NCBI GenBank assembly: GCA_964492595.1
Contig: CAZBKY010000010.1
Coordinates: 1-22,152, forward strand
Direction of reading: 5' to 3'
DNA from: CAYNFP01 sp964492595
Lineage (GTDB): Bacteria; Bacillota_I; Bacilli_A; RF39; UBA660
DNA: 22,152 bases
Shown: positions 7,531 through 14,205 of the stretch, in pieces
Numbering within the stretch: the first letter of the stretch is position 1
How the letters are laid out: every line of letters begins with the position of its first letter
The notes under the pieces: generated by a model
Told to the model about the DNA's origin: nothing
The model's input: only the letters and a program-made list of their open reading frames with translations
Databases searched by the model: none
Translations under genes and position numbers: made by a program

Positions 7531-8258
7531 TGAGAATAATAAATTTTGCTAAAAGAAATTTTAAAGAATTAATAAGAGATCCTGAAAGTGTTGTTTTCTG
7601 TATAATCCTGCCTTTATTCTTACTGATAATATTTCAGCAGTTTAATATCCCAGGAGAGATATATTCAATAGAAAACTTTACGCCAAGCATTATAATATTC
7701 AGCTACTCATTTATTTCGTTATTTACAGCCAGCCTAGTTGCCAAAGACAGATGCAGTTCTCTTTTGACAAGATTATATGCTTCCCCAATGAGACCTATGG
7801 AATATATTTTTGGCTATGTTATATCAATAATTCCTATAGCTATATTACAAAGTATAATATTTTTTATAACGGCTATATTCTTTGGCTTAACTTTTGGGAT
7901 GAATACAATCTTAACTGTCTTAATACTAATTCCCATGTCTGTACTTTTTGTATCAATGGGAATTCTTATAGGAAGCATCACCAGCGATAAGGCAGCTCCC
8001 GGACTTGGATCAATAGTAATCCAAATAGTTGCTTTTACAAGCGGGATCTGGTTTTCTACAGATATGGCCGGCAAAACATATAAAATAATTTGTGAAATAT
8101 TGCCTTTTAGTCATACTGTTGATTTAACAAGGATGATGCTTAATAATAATGAAGATAATTTTATCTTACCCTTATTAATTCTAACATTCTATATAATATT
8201 AATTTTTGTAATATCATCCCTTATATTTAAAAAGAAAATGATAAGTAATAATAAGTAG
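7530..8258 (+). CDS. ABC-2 type transporter permease
   Basis: A 242-residue membrane protein with about six hydrophobic helices (roughly 22-36, 52-70, 95-120, 128-152, 160-178 and 215-233) and a short amphipathic N-terminus containing LIRDPESVVF, typical of ABC-2 permeases. The segment LYASPMRPMEYIFGY between helices 2 and 3 is the usual coupling-helix position. It starts at the ATG inside TAATG at 7530 and forms the exporter with the ATPase upstream. It is the last gene of its transcript: a strong terminator begins six bases after the stop. The substrate (drug, peptide, lipid or polysaccharide) cannot be inferred. Confidence 0.88.
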   Translation: MRIINFAKRNFKELIRDPESVVFCIILPLFLLIIFQQFNIPGEIYSIENFTPSIIIFSYSFISLFTASLVAKDRCSSLLTRLYASPMRPMEYIFGYVISIIPIAILQSIIFFITAIFFGLTFGMNTILTVLILIPMSVLFVSMGILIGSITSDKAAPGLGSIVIQIVAFTSGIWFSTDMAGKTYKIICEILPFSHTVDLTRMMLNNNEDNFILPLLILTFYIILIFVISSLIFKKKMISNNK

Positions 8259-8263
8259 AAGAC

Positions 8264-8302
8264 AAAAAAAGAATCAACATTTTTATATTTGATTCTTTTT
8301 TT
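8264..8302. terminator. Strong bidirectional terminator after the ABC exporter
   Basis: Perfect 14-bp arms (8264-8277 and 8289-8302) with an 11-base loop. The outer parts are A7 and T7, so it can end + strand transcripts of the exporter and also minus-strand transcripts coming from the gene-free region to the right. Confidence 0.85.
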
Positions 8303-8657
8303 CAAAGTAATGATAGTAATTTTGGTAATAAAATTACATAAATACTGAGTTTTAACTAATATAATTGCTGTATATAGTTTTAATATATTCCCTATATATA
8401 TTTAATAATTAAATTAAATATTAGATATTCTATTAAAACTTCAACACTAAATATTACCGATTTAGCTTGCATTATCTCATTATTATGAGTTATCTCTCTC
8501 ACTTACTTTTCTTGTAAGTATCCTATTAGATAATGAGTTATTAATATTAATTGTATATTTTTGAATATAAATCAATATTTAATTAGTTCTAGCTTTAAAT
8601 TATTTTTAACTTGATACTGTAATATCAAATATATTATATAATGTTAGCATCTAGGAT
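8264..8657 (-). ncRNA. Possible minus-strand small RNA, about 390 nt
   Basis: A minus-strand promoter at 8664-8692 would start transcription near 8657, and the terminator at 8264-8302 works in this direction too. Between them lie the nested hairpins at 8470-8535 and no reading frame. I do not recognise tmRNA, RNase P, 6S or SRP RNA features. This rests only on promoter plus terminator plus structure. Confidence 0.3.
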
Positions 8658-8663
8658 AATTTA

Positions 8664-8692
8664 ACAATACTACACCTTTTTTAAAATGTCAA
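8664..8692 (-). promoter_or_regulatory. Minus-strand promoter in the gene-free region
   Basis: Read on the minus strand, a perfect TTGACA (8687-8692) is followed after 17 bases by TATTGT (8664-8669). It has no gene in front of it, only the structured region and a terminator. Confidence 0.42.
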
Positions 8693-8753
8693 TACCTAAA
8701 ATAAAAAAAATGAAGAAAATTGTAAAGTTTTGTTATTATTTACAGTTAGACAA

Positions 8754-8804
8754 AAAAGTTTTTCTGTCTGCACTCTAAAAACTTTTGTTTTTTTGGTTTT
8801 TTTT
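8754..8804 (+). terminator. Terminator-like hairpin with a competing alternative stem
   Basis: AAAAGTTTTT (8754-8763) pairs with AAAAACTTTT (8777-8786), followed by T7 and T8 tracts, which fits a + strand intrinsic terminator. The left arm can instead fold locally: AGACA (8748-8752) pairs with TGTCT (8765-8769), enclosing an A5/T5 stem. The two folds exclude each other, as in attenuators, but a dedicated leuS promoter lies downstream. Confidence 0.45.
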
Positions 8805-8889
8805 CGACTTCATATAAACTTTATAAATATTATAAACAACTGCATTATTTTATTGATTAAATATTTAAATATATTCGTGAGCAAATAAT

Positions 8890-8918
8890 TTGATAAAAAC
8901 CCTTATATGTATTATAAT
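8890..8918 (+). promoter_or_regulatory. leuS promoter
   Basis: TTGATA (8890-8895), a 17-base spacer and a perfect TATAAT (8913-8918). Transcription would start near 8925, leaving a leader of about 35 bases before the leuS ATG, too short for a T-box. Confidence 0.65.
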
Positions 8919-8959
8919 TCTTTATATAAACAACAAATTAATTAAGGAAGTGATTTTAT

Positions 8960-11359
8960 ATGTATAATCATGAAAAAATAGAAAAAAAATGGCAGACTTA
9001 CTGGAATGAAAATAAAAACTTTAAGGCTTTTAATGGCGGAGATAAGCCAAAATATTATGTATTGATAGAGTTTCCTTATCCTTCAGGGACAGGGCTTCAC
9101 ATAGGACATCCAAGAAGTTATACAGCACTGGACTCTGTTGCTCGCAAAAGAAGAATGGAAGGATATAATGTATTATTCCCAATGGGATGGGATTCTTTTG
9201 GTTTGCCAGCTGAAAACTATGCCATTAAAAATCATATACATCCTAAAGAGGCTGTGAAAAGAAATATTGAAATATTTAAGAATCAATGTCAGAATTTAGG
9301 GTTGTCTTTTGACTGGGATAGGGAAGTGACAACATCAGATCCCTCTTACTATAAATGGACTCAATGGCAGTTTCTAAAATTTTACGAACATGGACTTGCA
9401 TATAAAGCAAACAAATCAATTAATTGGTGTACTTCTTGTAAAGTCGGATTATCTAATGAAGATGTGGAGCATGGCAAATGTGAACGTTGCGGAGGAGAAG
9501 TTATCCAAAAAGAAAAAGAGCAGTGGATGTTAAGAATATCTTCTTATGCAGATAAATTGCTTGATGGATTAAAAGATACAGAATTTGTTGAAAGAGTAAA
9601 AACCGCTCAGATTAACTGGATTGGAAAAAGCGAAGGGGCTGAGATAGATTTTCATATTGAAAATACTGATGAAAAATTAAAAGTATTCACAACAAGGCCT
9701 GATACCATATATGGGGTTACATTTATGGTAATAGCACCAGAACATCCTTTAATTGAAAATCTTAAAGATAAAATTGAAAACTATGAAGAAATTATAAATT
9801 ACAAAAATGAAGCAAATAAAAAATCAGAATTTGAAAGAGTTGAATTAACTAAAAATAAAACAGGAGTCGAATTAAAAGGAATAAAGATTTTAAATCCTGT
9901 TAATAAAAAAGCTATACCAGTTTACGTATCTGATTATGTAATGATGAATTATGGAACTGGAGCAATAATGGCAGTTCCTGCACATGATGAAAGAGATTAT
10001 GATTTTGCCAAGAAATTTAATATTGATATAATTCCTGTAATCAAAAATCCCGATGTTGATAAACAGCCTCATACTGGGGATGGAATTATGATAAATTCCG
10101 ATATTTTAAATGGTATAGATAACAAAAAAGAATCAATTGATAAAATTATTAATTATTTGGAAAGTAATAATTTAGGCAAAAGAACTGTAAATTATCGTTT
10201 GCAGGACTGGGTATTTTCAAGACAAAGATTTTGGGGAGAACCAATTCCCATGATTTATTGTAAAAAGTGCGGGTGGGTTGCAGTCCCTGAAAAAGATTTA
10301 CCAGTATTGCTTCCTGATGTAGCCGAATATGAACCGACTGATAATGGGGAAAGTCCATTGGCAAATATGCCACAGTGGTATACTGTACCTTGTCCTAAAT
10401 GTGGACATCCTGCCAAACGTGAAACAGATACAATGCCAAACTGGGCTGGCTCTTCATGGTATTGGTTAAGATATATGGATCCCAACAATGATAAAGAATT
10501 TGCAGGAATGGATGCAATGAAATACTGGGGAATGGTTGACTGGTATAATGGAGGGATGGAACATGCTACAAGACATTTATTCTATGCTCGTTTTTGGCAT
10601 CATTTCTTGTATGATATAGGTTTAGTACCAACTCCAGAGCCTTTCTTAAAAAGAACTTCTCATGGAATGATTTTGGGAGAAGATGGCTCAAAAATAAGTA
10701 AATCAAAAGGCAATGGTATAAATCCAAATGATATTATAGAAGAATATGGAGCAGATGCCTTGCGTACTTATGAATTATTTATAGGAGACTATGAAATGGA
10801 TACTGCATGGAACTCTAATGGCTTAAAAGGATGTAAAAGATTTTTAGATAGACTATGGAGAATTCAGGATAAAGTAATAGATGTTTATGATTACTCTAAA
10901 GAGTTGGAAGTACGTATAAATAAAACAATTAAAAAAGTCAGTTATGATTTAGAGAATCTTAAATTTAATACAGCGGTTTCTGCATTAATGACATTACTAA
11001 ATGATTATGAGTCTAAAGATGATATAACCAAAGGGGATTTAAAAGTATTTATTACATTATTAAACCCAATCGCACCTCATATAACAGAAGAGATAAATGA
11101 AAATCAAAAATTTGAAGGACCTTTGTGCGGTGTGAAATGGCCTATTTATGATGAGAGTAAAACTACAGAAGATGAATTTGAATTGGTCGTTCAAGTGAAT
11201 GGGAAAATCAGAGGAAGAGTAATTTGTAATAAAGGAACAGACCCAGAGAAATTAAAAGATATAGCCTTGGAAATAAATAGTGTTAAAAATTATTTGCAGG
11301 ATAAAGAAATCAAAAAGATAATTCCTATAAAAGATAAATTAGTTAATATAGTAATATAG
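8960..11359 (+). CDS. leuS: Leucyl-tRNA synthetase
   Basis: A 799-residue class Ia synthetase that charges tRNA-Leu. HIGH is at 47-50 and KMSKS reads KISKS at 578-582. The CP1 editing domain carries AVPAHDERD, with D346 the conserved editing aspartate. Two Cys pairs for zinc binding are present (CTSC...CERC and CKKC...CPKC). The LIGHP-type N-terminus and WAGSSWYWLRY are characteristic of bacterial LeuRS. Length is slightly below the usual 800-860. AAGGAAGTGA lies seven to eight bases before the ATG. Unlike many Bacillota leuS genes it has no T-box leader: the promoter at 8890-8918 gives a short untranslated region. An unusual palindrome follows the stop. Confidence 0.98.
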   Translation: MYNHEKIEKKWQTYWNENKNFKAFNGGDKPKYYVLIEFPYPSGTGLHIGHPRSYTALDSVARKRRMEGYNVLFPMGWDSFGLPAENYAIKNHIHPKEAVKRNIEIFKNQCQNLGLSFDWDREVTTSDPSYYKWTQWQFLKFYEHGLAYKANKSINWCTSCKVGLSNEDVEHGKCERCGGEVIQKEKEQWMLRISSYADKLLDGLKDTEFVERVKTAQINWIGKSEGAEIDFHIENTDEKLKVFTTRPDTIYGVTFMVIAPEHPLIENLKDKIENYEEIINYKNEANKKSEFERVELTKNKTGVELKGIKILNPVNKKAIPVYVSDYVMMNYGTGAIMAVPAHDERDYDFAKKFNIDIIPVIKNPDVDKQPHTGDGIMINSDILNGIDNKKESIDKIINYLESNNLGKRTVNYRLQDWVFSRQRFWGEPIPMIYCKKCGWVAVPEKDLPVLLPDVAEYEPTDNGESPLANMPQWYTVPCPKCGHPAKRETDTMPNWAGSSWYWLRYMDPNNDKEFAGMDAMKYWGMVDWYNGGMEHATRHLFYARFWHHFLYDIGLVPTPEPFLKRTSHGMILGEDGSKISKSKGNGINPNDIIEEYGADALRTYELFIGDYEMDTAWNSNGLKGCKRFLDRLWRIQDKVIDVYDYSKELEVRINKTIKKVSYDLENLKFNTAVSALMTLLNDYESKDDITKGDLKVFITLLNPIAPHITEEINENQKFEGPLCGVKWPIYDESKTTEDEFELVVQVNGKIRGRVICNKGTDPEKLKDIALEINSVKNYLQDKEIKKIIPIKDKLVNIVI

Positions 11360-11361
11360 TT

Positions 11362-11400
11362 TATCTACAAATTCGGAATATAATTCCGAATTTGTAGATA
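11362..11400. repeat. Perfect 17-bp palindrome after leuS
   Basis: Arms TATCTACAAATTCGGAA (11362-11378) and its exact reverse complement (11384-11400) flank a five-base loop. It starts three bases after the leuS stop. There is no T tract on either side, so it is not a standard intrinsic terminator; it could protect the mRNA 3' end, end transcription in a factor-dependent way, or be a protein-binding palindrome. Confidence 0.85.
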
Positions 11401-11424
11401 TCTAATCTTGGAAAGGTTAATAAT

Positions 11425-12297
11425 ATGAAAGTAAGTTCACAATGGAAAGAGTATATCTGTCTGGATGCCGGAGGCGGGGAAAAACTGGAAAGTTGGAATG
11501 GTATCATTCTTAGAAGACCCGATCCCCAGGCTATGTGGGATGTCTCTAATTATGAGGAATGGAAAAATGTTGATGCTTATTATTACAGAAGTAAAGAGGG
11601 CGGTGGAGAATGGAAATTTTCTAAAAAACTCCCATCTTTTTGGACTATCAGCTATAAACATTTAACTTTTAAGATAATGCCAACTAATTTTAAACATACT
11701 GGATTGTTTCCTGAGCAGGCTGCAAATTGGGATTTTATGATGGATAAAATTTTAAAAGCAAATAGAGGAGTAAAAGTGTTAAATTTATTTGCCTATACTG
11801 GAGCTGCAACTATGGCGTGTTCTTCTGTAGGGGCTGATGTCACTCAAGTTGATGCTTCTAAGGGAATGACACAGTGGGCTAAAGAAAATATGAAATTATG
11901 CAAATTAGAAAATAATAAAATAAGATTTATAGTAGATGACTGCCTAAAATTTGTAGAAAGAGAAGCCAGGAGAAAAGTAAAATACGATGCTATTATAATG
12001 GATCCTCCAAGCTATGGAAGGGGACCTAATGGAGAAATGTGGAAATTTGATAAAAATTTATATACATTGATAGAATCCTGCATAAAAATATTAAGCGATA
12101 AACCCCTATTCTTTTTAATAAATTCTTATACAGCGGGAATATCAAGTACTGTTTTAGATAATATATTAAAAACAACAATGTTAAAAAAATACCCACATGG
12201 GAAAATCGAGTCTGGAGAGATAGGATTACCTGTTAAAAGAGATGATTTAGTACTTCCATGTGGAATATATGGGAAATGGGAAAGCGATATTGACTAG
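11425..12297 (+). CDS. COG1092-like class I SAM-dependent methyltransferase
   Basis: A 290-residue methyltransferase. SAM-binding motif I is LNLFAYTGAATMA (119-131), the acidic residue ending strand 2 is in TQVDAS, and the catalytic-type DPPSYGRGP starts at D193. The N-terminal part (RRPDPQAMWD; PTNFKHTGLFPEQAANW) is typical of the short relatives of RlmI/RlmK-type rRNA methyltransferases (PF10672), which lack the N-terminal PUA domain. rRNA or another RNA is the likely substrate, but the exact base is unknown. GAAAGG (11410-11415) lies nine bases before ATG 11425. It lies 65 bases after leuS, separated by the perfect palindrome, and may be read from the leuS promoter. Confidence 0.85.
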   Translation: MKVSSQWKEYICLDAGGGEKLESWNGIILRRPDPQAMWDVSNYEEWKNVDAYYYRSKEGGGEWKFSKKLPSFWTISYKHLTFKIMPTNFKHTGLFPEQAANWDFMMDKILKANRGVKVLNLFAYTGAATMACSSVGADVTQVDASKGMTQWAKENMKLCKLENNKIRFIVDDCLKFVEREARRKVKYDAIIMDPPSYGRGPNGEMWKFDKNLYTLIESCIKILSDKPLFFLINSYTAGISSTVLDNILKTTMLKKYPHGKIESGEIGLPVKRDDLVLPCGIYGKWESDID

Positions 12298-12386
12298 AAA
12301 TAAGGACAACAAAGAACAGTGTGTTTATAAATTTTCAAGAAAATCGGAACAAGTAAAATTTTATAAGCAATATTTTGTAAAAAGTA

Positions 12387-12415
12387 TTGTTTATTTTTTA
12401 TAAAAAATATATAAT
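12387..12415 (+). promoter_or_regulatory. pyrG promoter
   Basis: TTGTTT (12387-12392), a 17-base spacer and TATAAT (12410-12415). Transcription should start at about 12421-12423, within AGAGCC, giving a leader of roughly 39 bases. Confidence 0.6.
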
Positions 12416-12430
12416 AAAATAGAGCCGTTA

Positions 12431-12460
12431 GGCATCTCGTAAGTGAGGTGTTTTTTATTT
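12431..12460 (+). promoter_or_regulatory. pyrG leader hairpin: attenuator-like, containing the Shine-Dalgarno
   Basis: CATCTC (12433-12438) pairs with GAGGTG (12445-12450; one G-T pair) around a six-base loop and is followed directly by TTTTTTATTT and the ATG at 12461. The shape is an intrinsic terminator. GAGGTG is also the only good Shine-Dalgarno, ten bases before the ATG. The known Bacillus pyrG attenuator uses reiterative G addition at a GGGC start; no such start is seen here. Confidence 0.55.
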
Positions 12461-14074
12461 ATGACAAAGTATGTTTTTGTAACAGGCGGTGTGGTTTCAG
12501 GTTTGGGAAAGGGCATTACAGCTTCAAGTGTTGCATTACTTCTTAAATCTAGAGGTTACAAAGTTTTTATGCAGAAATTTGATCCATACATAAATGTTGA
12601 TCCCGGTACTATGAATCCTATTCAGCATGGTGAGGTGTATGTTACTCAAGATGGTAGCGAAACAGATTTAGATTTAGGACATTATGAAAGATTTATTGAT
12701 GAGGAACTGAATTATACTTCAAATATAACAAGTGGTAAAATTTTTGCATCTGTTATAGAAAAAGAGAGAAAAGGGGACTTTTTAGGTGCTACAGTTCAAA
12801 TGATTCCTCATGTCACAAATGAAATTAAGAATAAAGTCTATGAAGCGGGAAGATCTTCGGGAGCCGAGATAGTGATTACAGAAATAGGAGGAACTGTTGG
12901 TGATATTGAGTCTGAAGCTTTTATTGAAGCTTTAAGACAAATTCAATATGAGCTTGGAAGAGAGAATACTTTCTTTATTCATACAACTTTAATTCCTTAT
13001 ATTTTTGGTTCAAATGAACTTAAAACAAAACCCACTCAAAATAGCATTAAAGATTTACGAAATATGGGTATAAGACCTGATGGATTAGTATGTAGAACCC
13101 CTTTTAAAACTTCGCCTTCCATTAAAGAAAAATTATCTTTATTCTGTTCTATACAGATTGAAAACATTATAGATGCAGTTGATGTTGAAAATATATATCA
13201 AATACCAATAAATTTTTACAATCAAAAAATTGATGAAAGAATTTTAATGCAGTTTAAATTACCAGTAAGAAAAGCTAAATTAAATTACTGGAAAGATTTA
13301 ATAAAAACAGTTGACAATTTGAATAATGAAATTGAAATTGCTTTAGTTGGAAAATACGTGGAACTTCATGATGCATACATCTCTGTTAAAGAATCTTTAT
13401 ATCATGCGGGCTATAAATATAATACTAAAATTAATATTAACTGGATTGATTCAGAAAGTTTGGAAAATCCCAACTCAAATTTTAAAAAAATATTTAAAAA
13501 TTCTAAAGGAATAATAGTACCTGGGGGATTTGGTGGCAGAGGAATAGAAGGCAAAATAAAATCAATAAAATATGCCAGAGAAAATGATGTGCCATATTTG
13601 GGACTATGTCTTGGCATGCAGCTTGCAGTAATAGAGTTTGCCAGAAATGTGTGCGGTATTGAGGATGCGAACTCAACTGAGTTTAATCCTCTTTGTGAAA
13701 ATCCTATAATTGATTTAATGACAGATCAAAAATCAGTAATAAACATGGGAGGCACTCTAAGGCTTGGAAATTATGACTGTAAATTAAAAAAAGGTTCTTT
13801 AGCCTATAAAAATTATGGACAAGAAACAATATATGAAAGACACAGGCACAGATATGAATTTAATAATAAATATAAAGAGATTTTAGAAAAAAAAGGAATG
13901 TTGTTTTCGGGAATTAATGAAAAATCTGATTTAGTCGAAATAATTGAATTACCAAATTTAAAACATTTTATAGCTTGTCAGTTTCATCCTGAATTTAAAA
14001 GCCGACCAACTAAACCACATCCTTTATTTGAGGCATTTATAAAATCAAGCATTGCCACAAAAAGAAAAAAGTAA
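12461..14074 (+). CDS. pyrG: CTP synthase
   Basis: A 537-residue enzyme that aminates UTP to CTP with glutamine and ATP, the usual length for the family. The synthetase domain opens TKYVFVTGGVVSGLGKG with the P-loop; the allosteric/Mg region ITEIGGTVGDIES is present. The C-terminal class I glutamine amidotransferase domain has the nucleophile C383 in GLCLGMQ and the H509/E511 pair in FHPEF. ATG 12461 is chosen because the N-terminus then matches the family exactly; an in-frame GTG at 12443 lies inside the leader hairpin. It has its own promoter and an attenuator-like leader, and is followed by a long stem-loop terminator. CTP made here feeds the ribonucleotide reductase cluster that follows. 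Confidence 0.98.
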   Translation: MTKYVFVTGGVVSGLGKGITASSVALLLKSRGYKVFMQKFDPYINVDPGTMNPIQHGEVYVTQDGSETDLDLGHYERFIDEELNYTSNITSGKIFASVIEKERKGDFLGATVQMIPHVTNEIKNKVYEAGRSSGAEIVITEIGGTVGDIESEAFIEALRQIQYELGRENTFFIHTTLIPYIFGSNELKTKPTQNSIKDLRNMGIRPDGLVCRTPFKTSPSIKEKLSLFCSIQIENIIDAVDVENIYQIPINFYNQKIDERILMQFKLPVRKAKLNYWKDLIKTVDNLNNEIEIALVGKYVELHDAYISVKESLYHAGYKYNTKININWIDSESLENPNSNFKKIFKNSKGIIVPGGFGGRGIEGKIKSIKYARENDVPYLGLCLGMQLAVIEFARNVCGIEDANSTEFNPLCENPIIDLMTDQKSVINMGGTLRLGNYDCKLKKGSLAYKNYGQETIYERHRHRYEFNNKYKEILEKKGMLFSGINEKSDLVEIIELPNLKHFIACQFHPEFKSRPTKPHPLFEAFIKSSIATKRKK

Positions 14075-14162
14075 CAATGTTTTTTTGTCACAAAAATTCC
14101 ATTTCAAAAAATGTAAAATTTTGAAAAGTTTTAAAAATCAATCAAAAAAACATTGCTTTTTT
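14075..14162 (+). terminator. Long stem-loop terminator after pyrG
   Basis: Thirteen-base perfect arms (14075-14087 and 14143-14155) enclose a 55-base loop, which has its own TTTCAAAA/TTTTGAAA hairpin. C and a T6 tract follow. The right arm and T tract are shared with the -35 region of the next promoter. Confidence 0.65.
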
Positions 14163-14181
14163 ATATGCTCTAATATATAAT
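14153..14181 (+). promoter_or_regulatory. Promoter of the nrd operon
   Basis: TTGCTT (14153-14158), a 17-base spacer and a perfect TATAAT (14176-14181), 24 bases before the first start codon. The -35 overlaps the end of the pyrG terminator. I see no clear NrdR box (ACACWATATWTWGTGT-like) here. Confidence 0.6.
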
Positions 14182-14205
14182 CAGATTAAGATTAGGAAGA
14201 AGTTT

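Larger units (their letters stand above)
8303..8889. other. Gene-free, structured intergenic region upstream of leuS
   Basis: No credible protein-coding frame is present on either strand. Nested inverted repeats lie at 8470-8535: outer arms CATTATCT/AGATAATG, a hairpin CTCAT/ATGAG (8476-8489) and a hairpin ACTTAC/GTAAGT (8501-8519). A perfect TATAAT at 8360-8365 has no clear -35. A terminator-like hairpin follows at 8754-8804. There is no T-box sequence. The region may hold a small RNA on either strand or be the remains of an older leader of leuS. Confidence 0.45.

Noticed and set aside
8303..8959. T-box riboswitch before leuS
   Set aside because: No GGTGGNACCGCG-type T-box or AG-bulge/specifier layout is found on either strand, and the good promoter at 8890-8918 leaves only ~35 bases of leader.
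10149..10488. Minus-strand open frames inside leuS
   Set aside because: They mirror the conserved leuS coding frame, lack Shine-Dalgarno sites and have no recognisable protein features; other opposite-strand frames in the window are rejected for the same reason.
12443..12460. GTG start giving a longer CTP synthase
   Set aside because: It lies in the leader hairpin and would add six residues absent from the family; ATG 12461 matches the CTP synthase N-terminus.
14120..14205. NrdR box upstream of the nrd operon
   Set aside because: The AT-rich stretch around TCTAATATATAATC does not match the 16-base NrdR palindrome well enough.
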